The notes below the pieces were generated by a model. The model ran no database searches. It was given only the letters and a program-made list of their open reading frames with translations, and was not told where the DNA came from. A program made the position numbers and the translations under genes. Below, in pieces: positions 1 to 10,300 of a DNA stretch of 64,000 nt; position 1 is the first letter of the stretch; every line of letters begins with the position of its first letter. Location: positions 62,001-126,000 of the forward strand of contig JAGLON010000013.1 in the NCBI GenBank assembly GCA_023138975.1. Reading direction: 5' to 3'. The DNA comes from Candidatus Zixiibacteriota bacterium (GTDB lineage Bacteria > Zixibacteria > MSB-5A5 > GN15 > JAAZOE01).

Positions 1-93
1 AATTCGGGCACCAGATATGTTTTATCATCATTAGGTTTATTCATGTCAGTGCAAAGTAGGCAGAATGGTTAGTTAACACAAGCTGAAAGCATA
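1..93. other. Window edge, no feature
   Basis: Short stretch downstream of rsmA. I see no ORF, tRNA or convincing terminator hairpin here. Confidence 0.5.
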
Positions 94-888
94 TCAAGAC
101 AGCTTATTGAAGATAGCTTTTGACAGGTCGATAAAGGTCTGAAGCTCCAGTTGTTCACCACGAATCTTGGGATTACCGGTAACTTCGCCAATTATCTCCT
201 GTATTTCATCTTTAGGAATCGGATAGGCCGAGTTGAGGTTATTAGTCAGATTTTTTCGTTTTCCGGCGAAACAGAACCGGACAAACTTCTCGAACCGATT
301 CATATTATCGATATCATAGTTTCTGGAATGGCGTATGAATTTTACTACGACAGAATCAACTTTGGGCGGAGGCGTAAACGATTCCGGAGGAACATCGCAG
401 ACCACGGAGCTGTCATAATAAAGAGAGGTCAAGACTGAAATCGTCGAGTATGATTTTCTTCCGGGTGGTGATGTGACCCGCTGGCCGACTTCTTTCTGCA
501 TCATAAAGACCGCTCGATCAATCGACTCGTGATAAGACAAAAGCCAGTCCATAATCGGCGTCGTGATATTATAGGGAAGATTACCTACCACCGCGAAATT
601 ATCTAATCCTAATTTTTTAGGATCAATGGCTAAAATATCAGCTTCGAGAACGGTAAAATTATCCCGGGCAGCAAACTCCCGTGCCAATCTTGGAGCCAGT
701 CTTCGGTCAAGTTCAATCGCGAAAATGTTTGCTTCGGAATTTACCAGCGGAATGGTAAGGACACCTTCACCGGGACCGATTTCCATAATCGTTTCGCCCT
801 TTTCAGGCGCGACAGCCGAAATAATTTCGGACACGATTATCGGATCGGAAAGGAAATGCTGGCCGAGTGATTTCTTAGCCCGTACCAT
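94..888 (-). CDS. rsmA: 16S rRNA dimethyladenosine transferase RsmA (KsgA)
   Basis: SAM-dependent enzyme that dimethylates two adjacent adenines in the 3' terminal helix of 16S rRNA during 30S maturation. The 264-residue length is normal for the family. GQHFLSDP lies at residues 9-16, the SAM-binding EIGPGEG at 36-42, and the catalytic NLPY at 103-106, followed by the usual C-terminal helical domain. The ATG shares one base with the stop codon of tatD (TAATG), so translation is probably coupled. It is the last gene of the ricT-metG-tatD-rsmA operon, a grouping also seen in many other bacteria. Confidence 0.96.
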   Translation of the reverse strand: MVRAKKSLGQHFLSDPIIVSEIISAVAPEKGETIMEIGPGEGVLTIPLVNSEANIFAIELDRRLAPRLAREFAARDNFTVLEADILAIDPKKLGLDNFAVVGNLPYNITTPIMDWLLSYHESIDRAVFMMQKEVGQRVTSPPGRKSYSTISVLTSLYYDSSVVCDVPPESFTPPPKVDSVVVKFIRHSRNYDIDNMNRFEKFVRFCFAGKRKNLTNNLNSAYPIPKDEIQEIIGEVTGNPKIRGEQLELQTFIDLSKAIFNKLS

Positions 889-1658
889 TAGCCGAATGTC
901 TCAACTAAACGAAATAGTTTTTCGGCATTGCGAGTCGTTAGCTTATCGATTTCGGCTACTTCCATTTCCCGCAATTGAGCCAGTTTCTCGGCAACAAAAC
1001 GGACGTAGGCCGGACAATTGCGTTTGCCTCGATGAGGTACCGGAGTCAAGTAAGGACAGTCAGTTTCGATAAGAATCCATTCGAGCGGAATATCCCGTCC
1101 AATATCAGCCATTTTTGAGTTCTTATAGGTCATAACACCATTAACAGAAACGTGAAAACCCATGTTATTCATCTGTTCAGCTTCTTTAACCGTCCCGGGG
1201 AAACAATGAAAAACACCACTAAGCCGACCGACATAATCGGCAATAATGTGCAAGGCATCTTCCATCGCTTCACGGACATGAATAACAATCGGCAGATCAA
1301 GTTCGACAGCCAGATCAAGTTGCTTAATAAACGCTTTTTTCTGAATATCCCGGGGCGATAAGTCCCGATAATAATCAAGACCGATTTCGCCAATACCGAC
1401 CACTTTTTTATTTCCCGTCATAGTAGTCATTTCAGACAGGAAATCATCGGTTAGCGTTTTGGCATCATGCGGGTGGACTCCAACCGTACAGAATATATTT
1501 TCATATTCGTTAGCAAGTCTAAAGGCTCTCCGGGACGAGGGAATATCAGCCCCGATGTTAATCAGGCGATCAACGCCAAACTCCGCCGCCTGTCCAATAA
1601 CCTCTTCGCGGTCTCGATCGAAGTCTTTAAAATCTATGTGACAATGGGTATCTATCAT
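888..1658 (-). CDS. tatD: TatD family metal-dependent deoxyribonuclease
   Basis: TIM-barrel metallohydrolase, probably a 3'-5' exonuclease or DNA-repair nuclease; the exact substrate cannot be told from sequence. Metal ligands are visible: HCH at residues 5-7, Glu in GEIGLDYYRD near residue 92, His in IVIHVREA, His in GVFHCFPGT, and Asp in ILIETDCPYLTP. Length of 256 residues is typical. It starts 14 bases after metG and overlaps the rsmA start by one base. In many genomes tatD sits between metG and rsmA, as here. Confidence 0.95.
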   Translation of the reverse strand: MIDTHCHIDFKDFDRDREEVIGQAAEFGVDRLINIGADIPSSRRAFRLANEYENIFCTVGVHPHDAKTLTDDFLSEMTTMTGNKKVVGIGEIGLDYYRDLSPRDIQKKAFIKQLDLAVELDLPIVIHVREAMEDALHIIADYVGRLSGVFHCFPGTVKEAEQMNNMGFHVSVNGVMTYKNSKMADIGRDIPLEWILIETDCPYLTPVPHRGKRNCPAYVRFVAEKLAQLREMEVAEIDKLTTRNAEKLFRLVETFG

Positions 1659-1672
1659 ATATATGCTACTAC

Positions 1673-3598
1673 TTATCCTACCGAGGCACCCGGGGCAATA
1701 TCACCGTCAACGGTTACAAGCTTAAGCTGACCTTTTACTTTGGCGGCTAATAGCATACCGTTTGATTCGACTCCCCGAATTTTGGCCGGTTTCAAGTTGG
1801 CTACGACAATTATTTTTTTGCCGACAAGTTCATCGGGTTGATAAAACTCGGCGACACCAGCAATAATTTGGCGCTTATCTTTCCCGATATCAATTTGGAG
1901 CTTCAACAGTTTATCGGCTTTTTCAACTTTTTCGGCTTGAAGAACTTCAGCTACCCGTAATTCCACTTTACCGACATCATCAATAGTAATAAGGCCGGTT
2001 CCGTCTTCTGATGGGGAAGCGTCCTTCTGTTTAACCAGCGCCGGTACCTTCTTGGCATCTAAACGGGGAAACACCGATTGAGCCAGGCTGATTTTGTTTC
2101 CGGTTGGCAGATCAAACCAGGTTCGGGCCGAATCCAGAGTAAGGGTTGAATCATCGAGACCAAAGACAGTTCTCACCTCTCGCATTTTCTCCGGCATAAT
2201 CGGATAGAGCAAAATCGAGCTGATACGAATTAATTCGGATGCGGTATAAAGCGCGCCCTCAACAATATCGTTCTTGCCTTCTTTGGCTAATTTCCAGGGA
2301 GCAGCATTATCTATAAATTTATTGGTTACCCGAATAAGGTTCAAGGAAGTCTTTATCGCATCAGTTATTTTAAGCTGACAGACATAATTATAAACTTGAT
2401 CAACCAGATCCTCGGCAGTATCCATCATATCTTTTTGTCCGGGCACTCCCGAGTGCGGCTTGGGAACAATTCCGCCGCAATACTGATTTATCATCTTGGC
2501 GACCCGTGAGACAAGATTCCCCAAATCATTGGCCAAATCGGAATTATACCGGGTAACAAAATCTTTCTCTTTAACATCACCGTCGACACCAAAAGGGTAT
2601 TGATTGAGAAGCAGGTATCGAGTCGCGTCCGGGCCATAAATCTCGACCATTTTTTTCGGGTCAATCATGTTGCCGGCTGACTTTCCCATCTTTTCACCAT
2701 TAATAGTGAAAAAGCCATGCAGGAAAATTTTATCCGGGAGCTTGATGTCCGCGGCCATTAACATAGCCGGCCAAAAGATAGTATGAAACTTGAGAATTTC
2801 TTTGGCCATCAGATGCACAACTTCCGCATTTGCCCACCATTTTTCAAACTGCTTGTCATCATCGCCAAATCCGATTGCGGAGATATAATTGGGCAGGGCA
2901 TCGACCCAGACATATGCAATCTGGCTGGGGTCAAACGGCAAGGGGATACCCCATTTGACCGTTTCCCGTGATATCGAGAAATCAGGCAAGTCAAGTTTAA
3001 GAAGACCTAAAACTTCCTTACGTCTTTCCTCGGGAAGAATAACCAGTTCATTCTTTTCTATCATTTCGCGCAGAATCGGGAGGTAAGGTTTTAGGCGAAA
3101 GAAATAGTTTCTTTCCTTAAGAGATGTCGCAGGACGTTTATGAATCGGACAGTTGCCATTATCGATTTCGGTTTCCGTAAGAAACTTCTCACAGCCAGTA
3201 CAGTACATCCCTTCATAGACGCCTTCGTAAATTACATCCTGGCCGTCTGGCGTTTTGGCGCCTTTAAGAATCATTAAAAACTTTTCGACCGCCTTAATAT
3301 GTCTTTTATCAGTAGTGCGAACAAAATAGTCGTTTTGGAGACCAAGAACTTTCCAAGTGTCTTTAAAATGCTCAACGACTTCATCGCAGAACACCTGAGT
3401 CGGTTTGCCAATTGCTTTTGCCGATTCATCTATTTTAGAGCCGTGCTCATCAGTACCGGTTAAAAAGAATGATTCTCGGCCAGCCAAGCGATGAAACCGG
3501 GTGAAATAGTCGGCCGCGATTGAAGTATAAGCATGTCCTATATGCGGTTTATCATTCACATAATATATCGGTGTTGTAATATAGAAGTTTTTTAACAC
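1673..3598 (-). CDS. metG: Methionyl-tRNA synthetase with C-terminal tRNA-binding domain
   Basis: Class I aminoacyl-tRNA synthetase charging tRNA-Met. The HIGH signature is HIGH at residues 19-22, and the KMSKS loop reads KMGKS. A zinc knuckle is visible as CTGC followed by CPIH near residues 130-155. The last 110 or so residues form a Trbp111/EMAP-type OB-fold tRNA-binding domain (starts near VGKVELRVAEV), often involved in dimerisation. At 641 residues this is the long bacterial form. The start is GTG, preceded by GAGGGG, and overlaps the ricT stop by 7 bases, so the two genes are probably translationally coupled. Confidence 0.97.
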   Translation of the reverse strand: MLKNFYITTPIYYVNDKPHIGHAYTSIAADYFTRFHRLAGRESFFLTGTDEHGSKIDESAKAIGKPTQVFCDEVVEHFKDTWKVLGLQNDYFVRTTDKRHIKAVEKFLMILKGAKTPDGQDVIYEGVYEGMYCTGCEKFLTETEIDNGNCPIHKRPATSLKERNYFFRLKPYLPILREMIEKNELVILPEERRKEVLGLLKLDLPDFSISRETVKWGIPLPFDPSQIAYVWVDALPNYISAIGFGDDDKQFEKWWANAEVVHLMAKEILKFHTIFWPAMLMAADIKLPDKIFLHGFFTINGEKMGKSAGNMIDPKKMVEIYGPDATRYLLLNQYPFGVDGDVKEKDFVTRYNSDLANDLGNLVSRVAKMINQYCGGIVPKPHSGVPGQKDMMDTAEDLVDQVYNYVCQLKITDAIKTSLNLIRVTNKFIDNAAPWKLAKEGKNDIVEGALYTASELIRISSILLYPIMPEKMREVRTVFGLDDSTLTLDSARTWFDLPTGNKISLAQSVFPRLDAKKVPALVKQKDASPSEDGTGLITIDDVGKVELRVAEVLQAEKVEKADKLLKLQIDIGKDKRQIIAGVAEFYQPDELVGKKIIVVANLKPAKIRGVESNGMLLAAKVKGQLKLVTVDGDIAPGASVG

Positions 3599-4458
3599 TC
3601 GTTACCCCTCTGTCCTTTCGGCTTACCCCGCCAATTATTAAAGAACGAATCTTTATGCCGTTCTTTCAGCCTTACTTCTTTAATAGTGACTTTTGAAATA
3701 TCCCCACCTTTGTGCCTGACAACCATATAATTATCAAAGACATTAATAGTCTCAACGATGCCCTCCCCTTTTTCCGTCTCATAGGGCTGTCCCTGTTCCG
3801 GAAATTTCTCAACCGCAGTCCGATAATGCTCTTTTTCAAAAGCAAGACAACACAATAAACGACCGCAATTCCCTGAAATCTTGGCTGGATTCAGGGATAA
3901 ATTCTGCTCACGAGCAAACTGTGTTGAGATTGGTTCAAACTTCTGTAAATAGGTGGCACAGCACTGCACAAGGCCACAGACCCCAAAACCGCCCAATCTG
4001 CGAGCGGCATCACGCACGCCTATTTGACGCAACTCAATACGGGTTTTGTAGATAGCAGCTAAATCCCGGACCAATGCCCGAAAATCAACTCGTTGATCAG
4101 CCGTAAAATAAAAGGTCAATTTATTGCGGTCATGTTGATACTCAGAATCCACTAATTTCATCGGAAGCCCATGCTTGGCAACAAGTTCTTCACATTTAGA
4201 TTTCGCAGCCTTCTCATCAATAACATTATTCTTATGAGTCGCGCAATCCTCAGAAGCGGCCGGTCTTAGAATTGAAAGAGGTTTCTCGTCGATATCCAAG
4301 TCATTTTCTTCCGGCACAACTTTGGAGACTTTACCTAAATCCTCACCTCGCTCAGCTTCAACTATAACATTTTCGCCAAGTTCAAGGCTATGATAATAAG
4401 TATTATGATAATACCCTCGCCGATGGCCCTTGAACTCCACTATATATATATCAGGCAT
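3592..4458 (-). CDS. ricT: PSP1-domain protein RicT (YaaT)
   Basis: Homologue of B. subtilis RicT/YaaT, part of the RicA-RicF-RicT complex that carries Fe-S clusters and affects RNase Y and phosphorelay functions. The PSP1 C-terminal domain covers most of the second half, with conserved cysteines in CGLVQCC and CGRLLCC. Length is 288 residues. The ATG has TAAGGAG just upstream. A near-consensus promoter lies 20-48 bases before the start codon. RicA and RicF partners are not in this window, so a full Ric complex here is not shown. Confidence 0.9.
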   Translation of the reverse strand: MPDIYIVEFKGHRRGYYHNTYYHSLELGENVIVEAERGEDLGKVSKVVPEENDLDIDEKPLSILRPAASEDCATHKNNVIDEKAAKSKCEELVAKHGLPMKLVDSEYQHDRNKLTFYFTADQRVDFRALVRDLAAIYKTRIELRQIGVRDAARRLGGFGVCGLVQCCATYLQKFEPISTQFAREQNLSLNPAKISGNCGRLLCCLAFEKEHYRTAVEKFPEQGQPYETEKGEGIVETINVFDNYMVVRHKGGDISKVTIKEVRLKERHKDSFFNNWRGKPKGQRGNEC

Positions 4459-4477
4459 GTATTCTCCTTAAGGCCAT

Positions 4478-4506
4478 ATTATGACACAATCGCAGAGACT
4501 TGTCAA
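4478..4506 (-). promoter_or_regulatory. Sigma70-type promoter of ricT-metG-tatD-rsmA
   Basis: On the minus strand the -35 box is TTGACA (complement of 4501-4506) and the -10 box CATAAT (complement of 4478-4483), with exactly 17 bp between. Predicted transcription start is near 4471, giving a leader of only about 13 bases that holds AAGGAG. Confidence 0.85.
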
Positions 4507-4766
4507 CTGCTAATCACTAGATGCAATACGCGTTGAAACGGTAAAATCCAGCCTAACATTGCATTGAATTGTGTAATATAGATATTGGTGCATTATTGAG
4601 AAAAAAGTTTAGAGGAATTCTTTTACACATTGAAAGCACTTCTATAGCAAAACTGTTTCACAGGTTTCTGCGTATAATATCTTATGAAAACAGCTTGATA
4701 AACCACTTCTACATGTATAAATTTGTATCGCATTCGTTTAATGGAATTAAACCATAGGACCTAACG
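4507..4766. other. Divergent intergenic region
   Basis: AT-rich spacer between the ricT operon and the plus-strand acetyltransferase. A TATAAT at 4673-4678 could be a -10 for the rightward gene, but no good -35 sits 16-18 bp upstream. A 62-codon ORF here has no SD and no recognisable content. Confidence 0.4.
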
Positions 4767-5894
4767 ATGGAAATTCGCTTAGCTCGCCGTGATGAAGACA
4801 AGGCCTGTAATGATTTTCACAACCGAATCTACGGCGACAACAGAACCTTAGAACAATGGCAGTGGGGCTATTTCCTTGAGGCTTTCCAGACTGATAAAAT
4901 ACCATTTGCGGTTGTCGAAGATAAAGGCAAAATCGTCGGTACCCAGGCGTTTATCCCGATTAGATTAATCAATAAAGACGGTATCTTCTGGACCGCGAAA
5001 TCAGAAGACACATTGGTTGATCCCGATTATAGAGGACAGAAACTATTTGAAAAGATGTATGATTTACTTTTCACCTATTTAGATGAGAATGATCTGCACT
5101 GCATCTGGGGTTTTACTCCGGCAACCAAATCCTTCATTCGTCTCGGCTTTGAAATACCAGGGACTATTTCTCAGTTGTTCATGCCTTTCTCAAATGATGC
5201 TATTATTAGAGCCATAAGAAGTCAACTACCCTCGCCTAAATCCAAACCACTATCACTCTTAAAAAGGACCAGCTACAAAGCCGCGACCGTTGCCGGTCGA
5301 GTGGTTTCATGCCTGAAATTTTCCGGAATTGAAAGCAAACTGAAAAACAAATCCAATTTGGATAAAATCAATATCACCATCACTGATACCGCGCCTGCCC
5401 AGGCCGGGGAATTATGTCAGGCTTTTATTAAAAAATATGGCGGTATTACTATTTACCGGGATGCGGCATTTATTAAATGGCGGTTATTGGACAATCCATT
5501 TATAAAATCAATCATAAAAACCGCGCACGTTGATGGTGAATTAGTCGGATGGATTGCCTACACCCATGCTCCAGATGGAATGGGGTATGTTATTGATTGG
5601 ATTGCCGCTCATAAGGATGATGCGATTGTACATGATACTCTATTACTTTTACTTAAAGAAGCGGTAACTGATATGCGCCAAACGGGGGCCGTCGGGCTGC
5701 GATTCTGGAAAGCGACAACTCATCCATTCGATGAGTTGGCAAGCGATATAGCCAAAAAATCCGGCTTTTTTCATATAAAGCGCGGATATACGACAGTTTT
5801 ATATATTAATGAAAATTCTGATCGGAAAAACCAATTATCTGATTATCAAAACTGGTTTATCAATCGCACCTTTACTCAGGGGTGTTACGGTTGA
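4767..5894 (+). CDS. GNAT-family N-acetyltransferase (375 aa)
   Basis: Likely acyl-CoA-dependent transferase. The N-terminal half is a GNAT fold: residues 1-10 read as a typical first strand, the acetyl-CoA loop region is DTLVDPDYRGQKLFEKMY near residues 88-105, and WGFTPATKSFIRLGFE follows. A second half of about 190 residues (MKK-rich linker, then ITDTAPAQAGELC onward) looks like another acyltransferase-type domain, so the protein may be a two-domain GNAT. Such long forms often sit in cell-surface polysaccharide loci. The next gene overlaps its stop codon in a TGATG junction and is deacetylase-like, suggesting a two-gene sugar-modifying cassette. Acceptor unknown. Confidence 0.75.
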   Translation: MEIRLARRDEDKACNDFHNRIYGDNRTLEQWQWGYFLEAFQTDKIPFAVVEDKGKIVGTQAFIPIRLINKDGIFWTAKSEDTLVDPDYRGQKLFEKMYDLLFTYLDENDLHCIWGFTPATKSFIRLGFEIPGTISQLFMPFSNDAIIRAIRSQLPSPKSKPLSLLKRTSYKAATVAGRVVSCLKFSGIESKLKNKSNLDKINITITDTAPAQAGELCQAFIKKYGGITIYRDAAFIKWRLLDNPFIKSIIKTAHVDGELVGWIAYTHAPDGMGYVIDWIAAHKDDAIVHDTLLLLLKEAVTDMRQTGAVGLRFWKATTHPFDELASDIAKKSGFFHIKRGYTTVLYINENSDRKNQLSDYQNWFINRTFTQGCYG

Positions 5895-7318
5895 TGAATA
5901 TCAAGAAGGCTGAATATCTAAAAAACCAATTTTTGTCGCACATCAAATTATTTTTTACCGCGCAAGTATCACAAACTATCGACTCATCCTTAATAAAGTT
6001 TTGCCCGCTTTCTGAAATAAATTCTAATAATCCTGCTTTGTACATCCCGATTGATATACCCGTCTCCATAAATCCGGAAAGTGTTTATCAGGTACCTTTT
6101 AACGGTACTCAGGTTACTCTTTGGAATCCAATCGTTAATCCGGACAGGCAAGTGTGGGAAGGTTTGCCCAATGAAAACACACCTGTCTGGTATCTTCATA
6201 AAAGCGGAGCGATAATACCGGCCTGGAATCTTTTTGGAAATATTTTCAATCTGTTAGCTTTTACCGAAGAATTGTCTTCTGATAAAAGAGATATTCATGA
6301 TCGCTTTATTGGGAGTTATAGCCCTCGAACTGGTAAAAACTTACTGGAAGTTCCAGCTTTCAACGAAGCTGCCGCGCTAATCGTTGACGCTGTTCGAGGT
6401 TTATCTGGTACCGGCCCGGTATATAATCTCGAAGGTCTTTTGAAACCTCCAGTGGTAGTCCTTTCTCACGATTGCGATATATTGGCAGGAAATGATTTTT
6501 GGACTCAAGCTGTACGAGCTTACCGCATATTTGAGCCATTGTTCAAGGGCCGTTTGCCTCAGGTTAAGAATCTCTGGTGGATAATTAAAAATTATCTGTC
6601 TCCCCGTAAATACTACTTCGATGAAGCTCTGGGCATGATAACGCTTGAAAGGCAATTTGGTTTTCATTCAATATTCTATCTTCTTAACGGAACTTATGGA
6701 CGTTTTGGCGCACGAAGTAATAACAAGACTATCGCGGATTTAATAAAACAGATTCCGGAAGAATGGGAAATTGGGATTCACTTTAACTATGACACATATT
6801 TAAATTGTGACGCGCTGACGGCACAAAAAAAACAGTTATCCCTGATGACTAATCGTCCCCTAACCGCAGGACGAGCTCATTATCTGCATATGAATACCAC
6901 GGAGTCTTTTGAACAGTGGCAGGAATTGGGCGTCATAGTTGATGAGTCGGCAGGATATCCGGATTTTATTGGGTATAGATGCGGTATCGGCGGTATTTTT
7001 CAATTATATGACACGTCTGCAAATACAGGTATGAATATATTCGAGATTCCGCTTGTCATTATGGAAGATATATTATTAAGCCAATACCCCGATAGTTCTG
7101 TCAACCATTTCGAACAGCTCCTGCAACACATGAAACAGATCGGCGGAGCGTTATCGTTAGTAATTCACCCGGGTATGTTGCGAAATCCTGAGCATCCCCA
7201 ATGCCGTGATTTTTACTATAACTTCCTGCGGGTTTGTTGTCGTCGCGGCGCAGTTTCTAAAACTCCTAATCAATTAGTAAAAGAGTTTCGCCAAGGATTA
7301 AGCCCGGACAATCAATAA
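5894..7318 (+). CDS. Polysaccharide deacetylase-like protein
   Basis: Probably a NodB-like carbohydrate esterase relative. VVVLSHDCD near residue 190 looks like the metal-binding Asp motif, WEIGIHFNYDTY near 290 like the His motif, GYRCGIGG fits the Arg-containing motif, and LVIHPGML near the C-terminus the last His. The family resembles the deacetylase-like proteins of O-antigen and capsule clusters. I chose ATG at 5894, which overlaps the upstream stop as TGATG (474 aa), over an upstream GTG at 5882. No signal peptide is obvious, so a cytoplasmic, precursor-modifying role is likely. Activity is inferred and the substrate is unknown. Confidence 0.65.
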   Translation: MNIKKAEYLKNQFLSHIKLFFTAQVSQTIDSSLIKFCPLSEINSNNPALYIPIDIPVSINPESVYQVPFNGTQVTLWNPIVNPDRQVWEGLPNENTPVWYLHKSGAIIPAWNLFGNIFNLLAFTEELSSDKRDIHDRFIGSYSPRTGKNLLEVPAFNEAAALIVDAVRGLSGTGPVYNLEGLLKPPVVVLSHDCDILAGNDFWTQAVRAYRIFEPLFKGRLPQVKNLWWIIKNYLSPRKYYFDEALGMITLERQFGFHSIFYLLNGTYGRFGARSNNKTIADLIKQIPEEWEIGIHFNYDTYLNCDALTAQKKQLSLMTNRPLTAGRAHYLHMNTTESFEQWQELGVIVDESAGYPDFIGYRCGIGGIFQLYDTSANTGMNIFEIPLVIMEDILLSQYPDSSVNHFEQLLQHMKQIGGALSLVIHPGMLRNPEHPQCRDFYYNFLRVCCRRGAVSKTPNQLVKEFRQGLSPDNQ

Positions 7319-7391
7319 TCTGACCCGCTTGACTTTACCGTTTTATCATGCATTTTTAGGCTATCTTAAAATCTAGCAGGGAGTCATTATC

Positions 7392-10300
7392 TTGAAATAT
7401 CTATTCAACGTGATTCTAACCCTTCTCACAGTTGTACTTTTTGCAGTCCCCCCAGTTTCTGCCGATGAAATCCTTTATGCGAGATATCCGGCATTATCCC
7501 CCGATAACTCGACTATTGCCTTTACATATATGGGTGACATCTGGACCGTTTCATCTAAGGGTGGTGATGCCTCTCGATTAACGGTTCATGAAGCTGAAGA
7601 TATTCGTCCTCACTATTCACCCGATGGGAAATACATCCTGTATTCATCACGACGCTACAATAATTATGATCTGTTCATCATTCCGGTTGAGGGAGGTGCT
7701 CCGACTCAATTAATAGTGCACTCCGGTGATGATTTCGGCAGTGGTTGGACACCCGACGGTGACAGTGTCCTGTTTTATTCAAACCGCAATGGCCGATATG
7801 ATATTTATAAAACAGCGATAACAGGCGGAACTCCGGTACTGCTAACCGGGTATTTTAAGGAGCATGAATACAACGGCAGAATCAGTTCCGACGGGAAATA
7901 TCTCCTTTTTAATACTGGTGCAGGATTGTCCCGCTGGTGGCGTCGAGATTTACAATCTTCCGGGGACTGCGATATTTACTTACAGGACAGAACGATTGAA
8001 CCGTTCACCTCAAAGAGAATAACATCAAAGATGGGCCATGAAATTTGGCCCATTATGAATGAGTTATCGAACGAGGTTTACTTTGTCGCTTGTCGCGGTG
8101 ATTGGGCTCAGCTATGGAAAAAATCAATCAGTGGCGGAGAGGCGGTAAAGCTGACCGACTTTTCCGGCGATGGGGTTCAATGGCTGAATGCCAATCCCGA
8201 CGGGACAATTCTGGTTTTTGAACAGGGCTTTAAGGTATGGACGTATAATCCTGCCGACCAAAAATTATCTCCCATTCCAATAAATATCCACTCTGATGAA
8301 CGGTATAATCTAACAGAAATAAAGACCTTCAAGGGAAACGTATCTAATTATAACCTATCCCCTGACGAAAAGAAAATCGCCGCGGTAATCCACGGCGAAG
8401 TTTTTGTTATTCCTGCCAAAGACCCCAAGGATGGCATGCCTGTTACAAACAGTTCGGCCAGAGAATCATATCCGGTCTGGGGCAGTGATTCGAAAACTTT
8501 ATACTACGCCTCGGACAGAAACGGCAACTACGACATTTATAAAGTTGACGTAATGACCGGAGTTGAAACCCGGCTGACATCGCATCCCGATAACGAAGTA
8601 AAACCGGTAATATCTCCTGATGGAAAGCGCCTTGCGTTTTATCGGGGATTAAAGCAAATAATCCTTTTCAATACCAAATCACAGGAAGAAAAAGTGTGGG
8701 TTAAAGGCGTCTTCTTTGATTTGGGAGTAGAATCGACCATCGAATACGACTGGTCACCAGATTCAAAATGGCTCACATACACAATGGGCGGTCCAACCTA
8801 TGAGACTAATATACACGCGATTAACTTAGACGGAACCGCTTATAATCTCTCCCGGCTATCGGGATACAATTATCGCCCCCGGTTTTCGCCCGACGGTAAA
8901 CTGGTTTATTTTTCACGGTATAATGAAGGCCGGACGCATACTTATCAAATTGACCTTGCTCTCCAACCGGAAGAGTTTTACGAATCGGCATTCGACAGCT
9001 TGTTTATAGATAAACCTACGGATAAATCAGATGATGAAAATGATAGTGAAGACAAAGATGAAGAAGCCGCCATTGAGGTTGTGATTGATATCGAAAATAT
9101 AGAGACGCGACGCTCCCGAGCCTATTCGTTGACTGCATCAGATGATTATCCTGCAATAACCGCAGACGGCGAGACATTTGTCTTTATCGCGAAGATTTTA
9201 GAAAATCCTGAAATTTGGACCATCACGGCTGAGGACGGAGAGTTAAAACAGATTACTCACAGCGAATCAAATAAATCTCTTGTGCGGCTCTCGAAAGATT
9301 CTAAAACAATTTTCTATCTTGAAGGCGGCAAAGTTAAAAGTATTGGAATTGATGGCAGTAAGAAAGAGACACTTGCCTTTTCGGGCGAGATAACGATCAA
9401 TAAGAAGAAACTACACCGACAGAAGTTTGTTGAAACCTGGCAGATGCTGAACACTTATTTTTATGATGGAGAATTTCACGGCGCCGATTGGAACGGAGTG
9501 CGTGAAAAATATGAACCGGTAGTAGAGCATATTCGTACCGAACCGGAATTCCGGAATTTCATCAAGGAGATTCTTGGAGAGTTGCGGGCCTCGCATCATA
9601 ACATTTACTCCCGACAAAAAAACCCGTCGCATTCCATCCTTACCGGTGAACTCGGTATTGTTCTGGATGATAAAACACTGGACTCTCAAGGTCAATTCAG
9701 GATTAAACATATTATCGCTGAATCTCCGGCGGCGATTGCGGGAATTTCAAAGGGACAGTTTATTACCCACATAAACAGCGAGAAGCTGTCACCGAAGGAA
9801 AATTTCAATAGTAATTTGGCCGGTACGCGCGACTCACGGTTAATACTAACAATTAGCAATAAGCCAAATAAGGATGGACAAAAGTTTACACTTAAACCGA
9901 TTTCAAGCGGCGCCTTGTCAACGCTAAAGTACAGAGAATGGGTTTCTAAACGCCGAGCCATTGTTGATTCGCTGTCAGACAGCCGTTTGGCATATCTTCA
10001 TATTCGGTCTATGTCGGGTCGTTATCTGGAGCAGTTTAAGGAAGAACTGGTTGCGATTGCTGAAGCCAAAGAGGGTGTAATAATTGATGTGCGGGATAAC
10101 GGCGGTGGGAATATAGCCGTACACCTGTTAGGCATACTGGTTAAAACCCCGTATTTCTTGAGAAATTTCCGTGATTTTGAAGTAACATCGGAAAATAAAA
10201 TGCGATCTAAGTCTATCGAAAAACCGATGGCGTTATTGATCAATGGCTATTCAGCTTCCAATTCGGAAATCTTCGCCGAGGGTTTCAGAAAACTGAAGCT

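Noticed and set aside
4569..4757. 62-codon plus-strand ORF in the divergent spacer
   Set aside because: No SD or domain, no codon pattern like neighbours; treated as chance.
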